From Granulicella mallensis MP5ACTX8 (GTDB lineage Bacteria > Acidobacteriota > Terriglobia > Terriglobales > Acidobacteriaceae), in the NCBI RefSeq assembly GCF_000178955.2, contig NC_016631.1, positions 1,674,001 to 1,738,000 of the forward strand: a stretch of DNA of 64,000 nt, given 5' to 3'. The notes beneath the pieces were generated by a model. It saw nothing but the letters and a program-made list of their open reading frames with translations, made no database searches and had not been told where the DNA came from. The translations under genes were made by a program, and so were the position numbers. Positions 44,035-53,780 of this stretch are shown here, in pieces (the first letter of the stretch is position 1; each line of letters opens with the position of its first letter).

Positions 44035-45020
44035 TGCGGTTTCTCCGCGCGTAGGATGTTCTCGGCAACCTCGGACATGGTTCGAGAGGGCCAGCCGGTT
44101 TCACTATTCAGGTTGGCATAATGCTCCGCGATACGGGTGAGGATAACGATGTTTTCCTCCAAGTTCACACCGAAGTTGTGTGGGTGCCACCAGAGATGAA
44201 AGGTCTGATGGCTGTTCGCCGCTGCGTCCATGGAGGCAAGAATCCGTTTGAGCCGCAGGTTCTCGAATCCTTTTAGCGACTTACTCCATGGCCGCAAAAA
44301 TCTCGATTGGGAGACACGCACAATGGGATATTCCTGGTCGAGAGAGGGGGTGGCGCATCCATCGCCGCTTAGCGGGAGGTAGGCATCGGCGAGTCGTCTG
44401 GCTTTGTTGAACAGGCCGTTTCCCGCAGCGATCCAGGGTTCTGCCTCCGTGCTGCGATAGGCGATGAGACCTTCTTCCGCGCAGATGCCTATGTGCGGCC
44501 TCGAAATCTGATTCCGTGGGAAGACGATGCTCTTGAGCACGATTCCGTATTGGGCTGCCGCAGACTTTGCGCTTCTGAGGTCGGCACGAAAGGACTCTAA
44601 GGTAGGGCCTGGAGCCAGCGCATAGTAGTGCGAGAAGGTGTGCGTGCCGATCTCCTGCCCCTTATGCGCTTGTATCTCCCGGATCAGGCTCGGTGCGAAA
44701 TGAAAGGGGTCTTCTTCTTCGTTCCTGCCTGCTTCAGAGAAGGCTGCATAGGGATCCAGGATGGTGTCACGGTACTGCGGCAACTCAGCAGGCCATGCGG
44801 CTTTCAAGTCGTCACGATTCTCAAAGAATAGAAAACCTACCGTGGCCCAGGTGGCGCGGATTCCATACCGTTCAAAGAGACGGAGCATGGCGGGGATGGC
44901 CTGGCGAACTCCGAGCAGGTTTTCGCGATACTGGTCGACGGTGCGATGGTCTCTGACGCCCCAGTGCAGCTCGAAATCGAGACTGATGACAAACGATCCG
45001 GGATTTTGCAAAGTATCCAT
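44022..45020 (-). CDS. Polysaccharide deacetylase family protein
   Basis: This 332-residue NodB-like carbohydrate esterase has the metal-site start VISLDFELHWGV (Asp), ATWATVGFLFFENRDD, and GTHTFSHYYALAPG (His-His pair). Further motifs include VFPRNQISRPHIGICAEEG and the C-terminal FHLWWHPHNFG. It probably removes N- or O-acyl groups from a lipid-linked or polymerised sugar. It lies 2 bases after the GT4 gene and overlaps the formyltransferase-like gene, forming a three-gene operon. Confidence 0.85.
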   Translation of the reverse strand: MDTLQNPGSFVISLDFELHWGVRDHRTVDQYRENLLGVRQAIPAMLRLFERYGIRATWATVGFLFFENRDDLKAAWPAELPQYRDTILDPYAAFSEAGRNEEEDPFHFAPSLIREIQAHKGQEIGTHTFSHYYALAPGPTLESFRADLRSAKSAAAQYGIVLKSIVFPRNQISRPHIGICAEEGLIAYRSTEAEPWIAAGNGLFNKARRLADAYLPLSGDGCATPSLDQEYPIVRVSQSRFLRPWSKSLKGFENLRLKRILASMDAAANSHQTFHLWWHPHNFGVNLEENIVILTRIAEHYANLNSETGWPSRTMSEVAENILRAEKPQCTV

Positions 45021-45022
45021 CT

Positions 45023-46111
45023 CTAGTGATTGATCAGTGACAGATAACTCGCAGCGACACTGCGGACGGTGAACTGCTGCAGGTGCTTGTAGCTATCGAT
45101 TGGCTTTGGATTGTCCAGGGCGGCTAAGAGGGCCTGCGCCATGGCTTTATGGTCTCCTACAGGTACGAGCGCGCCATATCTTCCATTGCAAAGCACCTCT
45201 GCCGGGCCATATGTGCAGTCTGTCGAGACCACGGGCATGCCCAGGGCCAGAGCCTCTACCAACGCTACTCCGAATCCTTCCCACTGCGATGAGAATGCAA
45301 AGACGGCGGCACGCTTCATGAATCGATAGGGGTTCTGTTCGAAGCCGGGGAGGGATACGTCCGCTGCGAGACCGGCTTCCTGGATGGTTTGTTCGATGCG
45401 GGCTCTATCCGGACCTTCGCCGAGGATCATCAGGCGAGCGGGGCGCTGGTTTCTAACGATGCGGAATGCCTGCACCAGCATCGGAAAATCTTTCTGCTTA
45501 TCCAGCCTGCCTACGCCTAATAGCACCGGCGGCTGGCCCGGCTGGAACCATGGATGTTCGACCGTTGCCGCGGCTGCGGATTGGAGGGCCTCTGTGATGA
45601 CAGGATTGTAAATAACCTGAATTTTTTGCCGAGGGATTCCGGTTCGCGCCGAGAGGTCGTCGGCGACTCCGCCGGAGACGGCCACGATGGCGTCTGTTGC
45701 ACTGAGAGCCCATCGGCTCCACAGCGGCATCAGGCGATATTTGAGCCCGGAGGCGTTGGCTATGACCTGCGACATCGTGTTGTGTTCGGTGGCGATGACC
45801 TTTGTTTTTCCGCCGGCGATTGCCCTTGCGATAACTGCCGCGGCGCTGCAATGCGTCATGCCGGCGATCAATGCCTCCGGTTGCCTTGCCCGAAGATACT
45901 TTGCGATCTTCGGTACGCTCCTCATCATGCGGTCGGATTCGAGGTCGAAGATCTGAATGTCCTTTTCGAGGAGCCTCCCCATATCACCGCCGGCCCTTCC
46001 TGCGACCAGGTCCACTTCGGCGCCGCATTGGCGGAGGCCATTGGCCAGGTTGACGAAGACGCGTTCGACGCCACCGATCACCAGCGTCGGCACCAACAAT
46101 GCGATTCTCAT
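45023..46111 (-). CDS. GT4-family glycosyltransferase
   Basis: This 362-residue GT-B glycosyltransferase begins MRIALLVPTLVIGGVERVFVNLANGL (family-4 acceptor site). It has VIYNPVI, LLGVGRLDKQKDFPMLVQAF and the EX7E region in FSSQWEGFGVALVEALALGMPVVSTDC. It transfers a sugar from a nucleotide donor to a growing glycan on the cytoplasmic side. It heads the minus-strand operon with the deacetylase and formyltransferase-like genes. Confidence 0.9.
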   Translation of the reverse strand: MRIALLVPTLVIGGVERVFVNLANGLRQCGAEVDLVAGRAGGDMGRLLEKDIQIFDLESDRMMRSVPKIAKYLRARQPEALIAGMTHCSAAAVIARAIAGGKTKVIATEHNTMSQVIANASGLKYRLMPLWSRWALSATDAIVAVSGGVADDLSARTGIPRQKIQVIYNPVITEALQSAAAATVEHPWFQPGQPPVLLGVGRLDKQKDFPMLVQAFRIVRNQRPARLMILGEGPDRARIEQTIQEAGLAADVSLPGFEQNPYRFMKRAAVFAFSSQWEGFGVALVEALALGMPVVSTDCTYGPAEVLCNGRYGALVPVGDHKAMAQALLAALDNPKPIDSYKHLQQFTVRSVAASYLSLINH

Positions 46112-46165
46112 GGCATGCGTTCCCTGGACCGGAACCTTCCGATCCAACGGTATGATTCATTGTGC

Positions 46166-47314
46166 ATGGGAAACCCTGAAAAACATTGTGGTGAAGACCC
46201 AATTTTGCGACCGGTGATGCCGGAGTTAAACACGGTTCGCGGAATCGCTGTTTTGATGGTGTTCCTCTTTCATGCTTTCGAAGATTTTACCCCCGCTGCT
46301 CAGCACCTTCCGGCATGGGAACGCGTGTTCTTATCTACCTTGAGCTTAGGGTGGATGGGAGTCAACCTCTTCTTTGTTCTTTCTGGCTTCCTGATTACCG
46401 GTATTTTGTTGGGAAGTGTGAGCAAGCCGCACTATTATTCGCGATTTTATCGTCGCCGTGCGCTGCGTATTTTGCCTGCTTATTATCTCCTGCTTGTGGT
46501 GCTGGCTTTGGTGAGCAGGTTGAGTTTTGTGAGACAGCATACGTCGCTGGCCTTTGCCGGACTGAGTTTCGTTTATCTCTCCAACATCACGCCCCTGCTT
46601 GGAGTGCCGAGAGATTATGCGCCGCTCTGGTCGCTGGCGGTGGAGGAGCACTTTTACCTGATCTGGCCCGCAGCCGTGAGAGTTTTTACCCGGCGAGGCC
46701 TTGCGATTGCTGCCGCTTCGATCTGTATCTGCGAGCCGGTGCTGCGAGCCTTTGCTGTTGCCCGCGGGGGACTATGGTGGGGGCCTTACACGTGGCTTTC
46801 GGCCGATGGATTAGCTCTAGGTGCTCTGCTGGCTATCTTTGCTCGTTCGCAATGGGGCTCCCGGACGAACGTCTTGAAGCTGGCCGGTTTTAGCGCTCTC
46901 CTTGGGATGATCTTACTGGTGATGAGCTTGCCTGTTCCGCGATTTATAGCCATCAGCTTGCGGGCCACCAGCGTGAATTACGGATCGCTCAGCGCCCTTG
47001 CGATTGCGCTGTGGTTAGGAACGGGACGCTACAGAAGGCTGGCGAATCTGCGGATTTTGTCCTTCTATGGATTCATCAGTTATGGCCTCTATCTGATTCA
47101 TCCGCTGATCTTCCACCTCTATAACGATGTATCTGTGAAATATGCATCTTTCTTCTATGTCGGGAATAGCTTTGGAAGATGCCTTCTCCGGCTGCTGGTG
47201 GTTCTTGTTCTTGCGATGGCGGTAGCTTATGTGTCGCGTATTACCTATGAAGAGTTTTTTCTGCGGAGGAAGGATGAGCCCGGTCAACCGCAAGAAAAGC
47301 CGCGACTGGTTTGA
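46166..47314 (+). CDS. Acyltransferase-3 (OafA/NodX-like) membrane protein
   Basis: This 382-residue integral membrane O-acyltransferase has the AT3 hallmark start ELNTVRGIAVLMVFLFHAFE (RGxA, with the catalytic His), FFVLSGFLITG, YYSRFYRRRALRILPAYY and the EEHFYLIWPA segment. About ten hydrophobic helices follow. It probably O-acetylates the polysaccharide. The ATG at 46217 (365 residues) is an alternative start. It is divergent from the GT4 gene; its TGA abuts the convergent membrane-protein gene within the palindrome TGATCA. Confidence 0.9.
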   Translation: MGNPEKHCGEDPILRPVMPELNTVRGIAVLMVFLFHAFEDFTPAAQHLPAWERVFLSTLSLGWMGVNLFFVLSGFLITGILLGSVSKPHYYSRFYRRRALRILPAYYLLLVVLALVSRLSFVRQHTSLAFAGLSFVYLSNITPLLGVPRDYAPLWSLAVEEHFYLIWPAAVRVFTRRGLAIAAASICICEPVLRAFAVARGGLWWGPYTWLSADGLALGALLAIFARSQWGSRTNVLKLAGFSALLGMILLVMSLPVPRFIAISLRATSVNYGSLSALAIALWLGTGRYRRLANLRILSFYGFISYGLYLIHPLIFHLYNDVSVKYASFFYVGNSFGRCLLRLLVVLVLAMAVAYVSRITYEEFFLRRKDEPGQPQEKPRLV

Positions 47315-48457
47315 TCAGCAAAGAGCGTCTTTTTCGGTTGTTGAACTAGGTGCGTGAGCCACCTGTATGAGTGCGATGCCTGCAAGCAGATAGGCCCATA
47401 AGAAATACCTGTCTTCTACGTTCGGATAGATCGCCAGCCTGGCCAGAGTGCAGAGGCCTGCAAGAGGCAGCAAGGTGCGAAGGGCCGACTTTGGCGGGAG
47501 CTTCCTCCATGCTGCTGCCGCCACCAGAAGCCAGATCGTCATGTAGGTGTAGGGAATCACTCTCAACGCCGCGATGGCATGCAGATATCCGGCAAAGCTG
47601 ATCGGGATGGGGTGCTTGACAGGTTCCATCTCCGGCTTGATGAACGAGTGTTGCATGAGAACACGCCATCCGTAATAACTGGAAAAGTGGTTCGTCAAAA
47701 CTACGCAGCCTGCGCTGAGTGCTCCGAACAAGGCTCCGAGGGAGAGGCTGAGGCGCTTCTTCCAGATCATCCATGCCAGCAGGATGAGTACAAGGATCGC
47801 GTTGTCGAACCTTAGCAGGACGCTTGCAGTCAGAAGTTCCGCAGCAAGCAGGTCTTTGTTCTTTGCGAAGGCAAGCAGGGCAAGAAGAACGATGGTGGTT
47901 GAGAGGGGATCGACGGTGACCATTCGTCCCATCGTCAGTACGGATGGCGCCAGCAGTAACAACGCGGATAAGACGGTCTCGTGCGTCCAGGCAAGGACAG
48001 CAAGGCCTGTGATCAGGAGGCAGCAGGCCGATAGGAGACGCAGGCCGGTGAGGATGGGCAGGCCCGCGCGCCAGAGCGCGTATCCTGTGGCTACGTAACC
48101 CAGCTTCACGCGATAGAAGCCCAGTTGCTGCATGAAATGATCCGGGTTGTTATAGACATCGGTAAAGTAGGGTTCGGCGGACACATTTTCGAACTGGAAA
48201 GGATCTGGCTGTGCGTCGAACTCAGTGCGCGCAATGCGTTGAATCGTTGCCGGATCGGAGTAGCGCAGAGAGGCGACCGCGCCTGCGTACAGGTATCGGT
48301 CGAAGGTCGGCAGCGGGCGAAGATAATCTGCCACGGCCAATGCCAGGCAAAAGATTACGTAAAGAAGCAAAGCTGGAGCGGAGCAGCCGAACCAGCTTCG
48401 TGCGGGTGAAGAGCTATTACCAGCCGTGCTGGGACGAGAAATTGTGTCTGACGTCAT
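47315..48457 (-). CDS. Polytopic membrane protein of the polysaccharide locus
   Basis: This membrane protein of about 380 residues has 9-10 hydrophobic helices, an early loop with LPTFDRYLYAGAVASLRYSD, and a later YYGWRVLMQHSFIKPEM loop. I do not recognise a family with certainty; general architecture suggests a GT-C or polymerase-like protein. The start at 48457 has GGGAG 7 bases upstream; a GC-poor extension to 48478 is possible. It is the last gene of the minus-strand operon from 53780. Confidence 0.65.
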   Translation of the reverse strand: MTSDTISRPSTAGNSSSPARSWFGCSAPALLLYVIFCLALAVADYLRPLPTFDRYLYAGAVASLRYSDPATIQRIARTEFDAQPDPFQFENVSAEPYFTDVYNNPDHFMQQLGFYRVKLGYVATGYALWRAGLPILTGLRLLSACCLLITGLAVLAWTHETVLSALLLLAPSVLTMGRMVTVDPLSTTIVLLALLAFAKNKDLLAAELLTASVLLRFDNAILVLILLAWMIWKKRLSLSLGALFGALSAGCVVLTNHFSSYYGWRVLMQHSFIKPEMEPVKHPIPISFAGYLHAIAALRVIPYTYMTIWLLVAAAAWRKLPPKSALRTLLPLAGLCTLARLAIYPNVEDRYFLWAYLLAGIALIQVAHAPSSTTEKDALC

Positions 48458-48508
48458 TTGCATCTCCCGCTTCCGCATCCAGATCTTGCCTCTTCTTTTT
48501 TAGCCATG

Positions 48509-50275
48509 TTACTGGCTGGCGTGAAAGAAGTAGACATAGGCGTCGGTGCCGTCTATTTTCCTCCAGGGCGCTGGAACGATGGAGGGCTCGAACCCCTGGA
48601 TGACGTCACTCTGCGGATCGGCAATGACAGCTTCGGCTCCGGTTTGCTCGAGAATCCCTAATGCTTTCTTCTGCTGCTCCGGTCCGGACTCCCAGTAATC
48701 GAGTGCAGGGTGAACTTGATACCTGCGGATGTTCGCAGGGATCTCGGCCACTACCTGCAGCCGGGCAAGATGTGCCCAATAAGCTTCCATGCTGTCGCCG
48801 ATGACTGCTACCCGGCCGCCCGGGCGCAGGCCATTCTGAAGCAGAAACGTTGCAATGACGGCGCTGCGGGGACTTCTGCCCGCCGCATGGTCACTTCTCA
48901 GCGCCTCCTGACTTGCTTGTAATATCAGCGTTCCTCCAGTGACAATCAGGGCTGCGAGTCCTACGCATGAAACCAAGCGAGGTGTGCCGCTGTTTTTCGG
49001 CAGCGAGCAGGCACAAATGGCACCTGCAAAGAGAAGGATCAGCCAGCCACCCATAAAGCGCGGCTCGACGTGGACAAGCGCAAACATAGGCAGTGCCATT
49101 GCGGCCGGCAACCACAGAGGCCAGAGCTTCCGAATATTTTTGATCCATTGCCCTCGATCCATTGCCATCAGCACCAGAACGATCGTGGCGCAAACGATGC
49201 CCGCCCCTGTCTCCATGATGGTTTGAAATTCCAGGATCAGGTTTGCCACGAAGACCTTTGCTTGAAGACTCCAGTTGAGGTGCGGCGCTAAACCCTCGTA
49301 CCAGTATGTCGGATCGAACCAGGGCGGATAGGTGCCCATATCTTTCGCTGCGAATTCGTAGATCTCTGGAAGATCATTCAGCTTGCGCGTGGGATGAACC
49401 GGCATTCCTGAGCCTGAGGGACCACCCTGCCAATGCACATAGTAGGAGACGCCATTGATGTAAAAGGCCTGGCTCAGGCGAGCCGACTCTCCAAAGGTGA
49501 AATGGTGCTTCGACAAAGAGATCGCGCGAATGAAAGGAGCGCATAGCAATAGAAAGAGAACGAGTGCGGTTCCGCTCAGAAGCAGCCTTCGCCGCGACAG
49601 CGGAACGCTGAAGCCGGCGCATGCGATAAAGATGAATCCTATGGGGAAGAACGGTGCTTTGGCGTAGTAACCCAGGGCCAGAAAGAGGCCCAGCAGCAGC
49701 GCGGTTCCGAGGCGCGGAGAGCGCCGGAGTCTCAGTACGCTCCATCCGGCCAGGCAGCAAAATACGGCCCATAGTAAATCCGGTCCTACGCGGCTTACGG
49801 GGATGACACTGAGCGTTGCAATGCCGAAGACCGAATAGCCCAGAGCCCAGAAGGCCGATGCGGGCATTGCGGCGGCGTCCTGCTGCGCGAGGCTCTCGTG
49901 CCATCGCCGCACTTCACTCCAGAACAACTGAAAGCTGGCCAGCCCTCCTGCGAAGATCAGCACGTTTACGAGATGTGCCAGAGGGCATTCCCAATAAGCG
50001 TTGGGATGAAACAGCCATAGAAAAAATGAAAGGAGCACAGGATAACCAGGCGCCCAATAGGCATGTACGGCCAGACCCGGATGGCCGTCGACAATGGCCC
50101 TGGCGATGTCCAGGTAGGAGATGGAATCTCCGTCGAACTCGTAGCGGGTATACCAGGCTCGTACAAGAGCAATGGCTATGAGTGCGACCCAGACCCACAC
50201 CTGAAGCCTTCGTGTATCGATAGGGGAGATCGAATCAGGCTGCGTCTCTGCCGACGACACGGCGACCTCGTTCAT
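48509..50275 (-). CDS. GT39/ArnT-like membrane glycosyltransferase
   Basis: This 588-residue protein has an N-terminal helix then RYEFDGDSISYLDIARAI (GT-C acidic motif), HAYWAPGYPVLLSFFLWLF, about ten more helices, and a soluble periplasmic C-terminal domain (VAVIGDSMEAYWAHLARLQVVAE, AVIADPQSD) that looks Rossmann-like. It likely transfers a sugar from a polyprenyl-phosphate donor. The start at 50275 has AGGAG upstream. It lies 42 bases past the GT2-methyltransferase gene, in the same operon. Confidence 0.8.
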   Translation of the reverse strand: MNEVAVSSAETQPDSISPIDTRRLQVWVWVALIAIALVRAWYTRYEFDGDSISYLDIARAIVDGHPGLAVHAYWAPGYPVLLSFFLWLFHPNAYWECPLAHLVNVLIFAGGLASFQLFWSEVRRWHESLAQQDAAAMPASAFWALGYSVFGIATLSVIPVSRVGPDLLWAVFCCLAGWSVLRLRRSPRLGTALLLGLFLALGYYAKAPFFPIGFIFIACAGFSVPLSRRRLLLSGTALVLFLLLCAPFIRAISLSKHHFTFGESARLSQAFYINGVSYYVHWQGGPSGSGMPVHPTRKLNDLPEIYEFAAKDMGTYPPWFDPTYWYEGLAPHLNWSLQAKVFVANLILEFQTIMETGAGIVCATIVLVLMAMDRGQWIKNIRKLWPLWLPAAMALPMFALVHVEPRFMGGWLILLFAGAICACSLPKNSGTPRLVSCVGLAALIVTGGTLILQASQEALRSDHAAGRSPRSAVIATFLLQNGLRPGGRVAVIGDSMEAYWAHLARLQVVAEIPANIRRYQVHPALDYWESGPEQQKKALGILEQTGAEAVIADPQSDVIQGFEPSIVPAPWRKIDGTDAYVYFFHASQ

Positions 50276-50317
50276 CCATGCTCCTTTTTGCAGGCCCCCT
50301 ATTGTTGATGACACGCC

Positions 50318-51814
50318 CTAAGCCTGCGGCTTTGTCGCCACAGCAATCAGGCTGAGACCACCCCAGGGAAGGATAGGATCCAGCCGCCGCAGCACCGGCA
50401 TGAGCATCTGCAGGACTTTCAATTGGACAGGCGAGAATGTTTTGCGCTTCAGTACCTTTCCATTGAACCACCAGCCGGGGACGGAAAAGCGATTGAAGTC
50501 GAAGATACGCTCGACCTGGAAGCCGGCCTGTTCCAGGCCTTGCCGCAGCGACTGCGGCGTGTATCGCTCGCGATGATCGAGCGCGTGATCGAGTGTGCCG
50601 TAAAGCGCGGGATGCTGCGGGACGAGGATCACGGCCCGTCCGCCGGGCATCAGCGACGATTTGATATTTTCAAGTGTGATCTGCTCATTCGGCACGTGCT
50701 CCAGGACGTTGACCATCAGCACGGTATCGAACTGTCCCTCGGTGCTCGCAAAATCTCCCGGGACGCCAGCATCGATATGGCGCACGCGGAGATAAGGTTT
50801 TCCAACGGAGTAGGAGCGCAGATAGGAAAGATACGAAGGATTAATGTCAGAGGCGAGATACAACTCACGCGGGATAAACTGCCCGGTCAATGTGCCGATG
50901 CCCGAGCCAATTTCCAGCACGCGATCGCCTACATACGGCGCCAGTGTCTGCCCCATCCATAGGTTGAACCTGCGTGCCTTTTCCAGACTCGCGAGGATCT
51001 GCGAACCGTACTGATCTTCCTTGTAGATATCGTCGATGAACCAGAAGTGCAGGATCGCGGACAGGGCGAGCCATATATCCTTATGGCCTATCTTCTTGCC
51101 TTCCTGGTAGCTTCGGGCAAGATAGCTGATGGGCGCCTCGAAGATGCGTGCGCGCCGCTTCGCCAGCTTGAAAGCTATTTCTATTTCGAAGCGAAAATCG
51201 TTGTGGCGCAGCGGGATCGATTGGAACAGAGGCGTGCGGATCGCCTTGTAGCAGGTCTCGATGTCGCTCAGGTTCAGGTCGGTGAAGATATTGGCCAGAA
51301 AAGTAAGCGCCTTGTTCGACAAGGTGTGCCGGAACATGAGCGCGCGGCGATAATGCGACGAAAGATATCGCGATCCGAATACGGCATCCGCAGACTCGGT
51401 TGCGAACGGTTTCAACAGAAGAGGGATATCCGCCGGATTGTATTCGAGGTCGGAATCGTGCACGATGCTGATTTCGCCGGTGGCTTTCTCCAGCGCGGTG
51501 CGCAGCGCTGCCCCTTTGCCCATGTTGCGCTCGTGCCGCAACAGAACGACGCGGTCATCCTCGGAGGCGATCTGCTGCAGAATCTCCCGGCTTCCATCCG
51601 TGCTGCAATCGTCGACAACGATGACTTCCATGCTGTGGATGATAGGGTCCTGCAAGGCGAGCAGGCGGCGCAAGCTGGGTTCGACGAGATAACGCTCGTT
51701 GTAAACCGGCACCAGAACGCTCAGGCTGAAGGACGTGCTGATGGGGCCTTCCATCATGGTCACATGCGACCATCTCTGCATCGGTTCCAACAGTCTCTGA
51801 TCCTGCACGCTCAT
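50318..51814 (-). CDS. GT2 glycosyltransferase fused to a class I methyltransferase
   Basis: This 498-residue bifunctional protein has an N-terminal GT2 domain (about 25-250) with LSVLVPVYNERYLVEPSL, VVDDCSTDGSREIL, GKGAALRTALEKATGE and the DxD-like HDSDLEYNPAD, typical of polyprenyl-phosphate sugar synthases. The C-terminal half (about 285-495) is a SAM methyltransferase (VLEIGSGIGTLTGQF, LASDINPSYL, FDTVLMVNVLEHVPNE, LMPGGRAVILVPQHPALYGTLD). The domains share one frame with no internal stop. It could make a lipid-linked sugar and methylate it or its product. Confidence 0.88.
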   Translation of the reverse strand: MSVQDQRLLEPMQRWSHVTMMEGPISTSFSLSVLVPVYNERYLVEPSLRRLLALQDPIIHSMEVIVVDDCSTDGSREILQQIASEDDRVVLLRHERNMGKGAALRTALEKATGEISIVHDSDLEYNPADIPLLLKPFATESADAVFGSRYLSSHYRRALMFRHTLSNKALTFLANIFTDLNLSDIETCYKAIRTPLFQSIPLRHNDFRFEIEIAFKLAKRRARIFEAPISYLARSYQEGKKIGHKDIWLALSAILHFWFIDDIYKEDQYGSQILASLEKARRFNLWMGQTLAPYVGDRVLEIGSGIGTLTGQFIPRELYLASDINPSYLSYLRSYSVGKPYLRVRHIDAGVPGDFASTEGQFDTVLMVNVLEHVPNEQITLENIKSSLMPGGRAVILVPQHPALYGTLDHALDHRERYTPQSLRQGLEQAGFQVERIFDFNRFSVPGWWFNGKVLKRKTFSPVQLKVLQMLMPVLRRLDPILPWGGLSLIAVATKPQA

Positions 51815-51860
51815 GGGTATCCTTTGAAATAAGGTTCTTTGAATAGCGGTTAGGATACTG

Positions 51861-53780
51861 CTAATTCGCGATGGCCATCGGAGTTACTTCCATTTTTTCA
51901 GGGCAGTAGTCGATGGGGAGCTGATAAAGCAGTTCCTGGATCTCTGCGCCTGACTTCCGGGCGCGTGCCGCACGCTCGAGTTCTGCAAGAAGCTGCGGAA
52001 AGCCTGCGGGTACGATGCCGGCTTGCACCTGAAAGACTTCACGAAACGGTGTGGGGGTTACCAGCGCGTCATCTCGCCATAGTTTTTCATGAAGTTTTTC
52101 CCCTGGCCGGATGCCTACGACCTTGATGTCAATGTCTTTTCCGGGGACCAGACCGGACAATTGGATGATCTCTTTCGCAAAATCGATGATCTTGACGGGA
52201 TCGCCCATATCCAGGAGATAGACATCTCCGCGCGATGCGAGCGTGGCGGCCTGCAGGACGAGCTGCACGGCTTGCGGGATGGTCATGAAGTAGCGGGTCA
52301 TCTCCTCGTGCGTAATGGTGACCGGGCCACCTGCGGCAATCTGGCGAAGAAAGATGGGAACCACACTGCCCCGGCTGCCCAGAACATTTCCAAATCGCAC
52401 GCAGGCAAAATGCGTTTGGAGGCCGGTATTCTCGATAGCGCGTTGTTGAATGAGCATCTCCGCCGTGCGCTTGGTTGCGCCCATGATGCTGGAGGGATTC
52501 ACGGCCTTGTCGGTAGAGATCATGACAAAGCGCTCGCAGCCGAATTCGATGGCGGCATCGGCAAGCTCACGCGTGCCGGCGACGTTGTTCAGAACCGCTT
52601 CGCAGCAGTTGTCCTCCATCACTGGAACATGTTTGTAAGCAGCGGCATGAAGGACGATTTGCGGGGAATACAGCTTGAAGGTCTGATGGACGATGTCATG
52701 ATCGCGGATGTTGCCCACGATCGGCACTACTTTTCTGCCGTTCAGGTCGCCCAGCTCATTCATCAGCTCGAAGATTGAATTCTCGTCATGATCGAGCACG
52801 ATGAGACGGTCAACGTTTAACGCCGCAACCTGCCGCGCCATCTCTGAACCGATGGAGCCCCCGGCTCCCGTGATCAAAACGGTTCGCGCGTTGAAGCACT
52901 GAACCACTGCGGGATGCGCCGCATTCAAGATCTTTGTGCCGCCTTGCGTCAGCTGATCGATGGAGACCTCGCGGTTCACCTTGACCCTGCCGTCCATCAA
53001 CTCACTGCCTGAAGGAAGGATGCGAACCTGAACATCGAGGAGGCTGGCATCGCGAATCACCTGCGCGGCGCATCTCAAATTCGCACCGGAGAGGACCACA
53101 ACTTCGATACGGTGACTCACCAGAAGGCTGGCCAGAGAGTCCGGATGGCCGAGGACAGGCCTGCCTGCGATGTTCGCACCGGCCAGGCGTACATCCTCGC
53201 TTACCAGGCCTAATACGTGAGCTTCGTTCGATGTATGAAGATGATGGACCGCCGTTGCCAGGGTCGTCTCCGACCCGACAATGAGCGCGCGCGGCCGGTC
53301 CACTGGGGTGTGGGCCGCGTCATTGATGAGACGCCGTGTCAGGCGCAGCGTGCAGGCAAAGACAAGAAAGATGCCGAATTCAAGAATGAGAACGCTGTAA
53401 GGAACGATGGGAAGAGCTTTGGGCTCCTGCCAGCGCACCAGCAGTAGAAGAACAGTCACAGGCAGCGAGCGAAAGGCCAGAAAAAGCCCATCCCGCACAT
53501 CGAAGAAGCGCCAGGTTGACCGGTATCCTTCCCGCGAGAGGTGAATTGACAGGGGGCGCAAGACTACTACGACACACAACCATGTCCACATGCTGCGCTG
53601 CATTTTGGGTTCGATATGAAAATCAAACCGGAGCACATAGGCATAAATCATAGCCATGGCCGCAGTGAGACCATCGAGAATTACACGAATATACCCATGA
53701 AACACCCAGCTCGGAATTAGATTGGCGTATCTTTCACGTCTACGGTCAGGGACAACCAACAGTTTGTGACTGTACTCCAC
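51861..53780 (-). CDS. Membrane nucleotide-sugar 4,6-dehydratase (WbpM/PglF/CapD type)
   Basis: This 639-residue protein has four N-terminal transmembrane helices, a degenerate cytosolic Rossmann domain (ALIVGSETTLATAVHHL), then an SDR dehydratase domain: TGAGGSIGSEMARQ at about 301-314, VPIVGNIRDHD, HAAAYKHVPVMEDN and VMISTDKAVNPSSIMGATKR. The last motif shows Met in place of the SDR Tyr (MxxxK), the Ser-Met-Lys triad of WbpM/PglF-type UDP-GlcNAc 4,6-dehydratases. The start is GTG with AGGAGGG upstream. It commits UDP-GlcNAc to 6-deoxy sugars and is the first gene of this operon. Confidence 0.92.
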   Translation of the reverse strand: MEYSHKLLVVPDRRRERYANLIPSWVFHGYIRVILDGLTAAMAMIYAYVLRFDFHIEPKMQRSMWTWLCVVVVLRPLSIHLSREGYRSTWRFFDVRDGLFLAFRSLPVTVLLLLVRWQEPKALPIVPYSVLILEFGIFLVFACTLRLTRRLINDAAHTPVDRPRALIVGSETTLATAVHHLHTSNEAHVLGLVSEDVRLAGANIAGRPVLGHPDSLASLLVSHRIEVVVLSGANLRCAAQVIRDASLLDVQVRILPSGSELMDGRVKVNREVSIDQLTQGGTKILNAAHPAVVQCFNARTVLITGAGGSIGSEMARQVAALNVDRLIVLDHDENSIFELMNELGDLNGRKVVPIVGNIRDHDIVHQTFKLYSPQIVLHAAAYKHVPVMEDNCCEAVLNNVAGTRELADAAIEFGCERFVMISTDKAVNPSSIMGATKRTAEMLIQQRAIENTGLQTHFACVRFGNVLGSRGSVVPIFLRQIAAGGPVTITHEEMTRYFMTIPQAVQLVLQAATLASRGDVYLLDMGDPVKIIDFAKEIIQLSGLVPGKDIDIKVVGIRPGEKLHEKLWRDDALVTPTPFREVFQVQAGIVPAGFPQLLAELERAARARKSGAEIQELLYQLPIDYCPEKMEVTPMAIAN

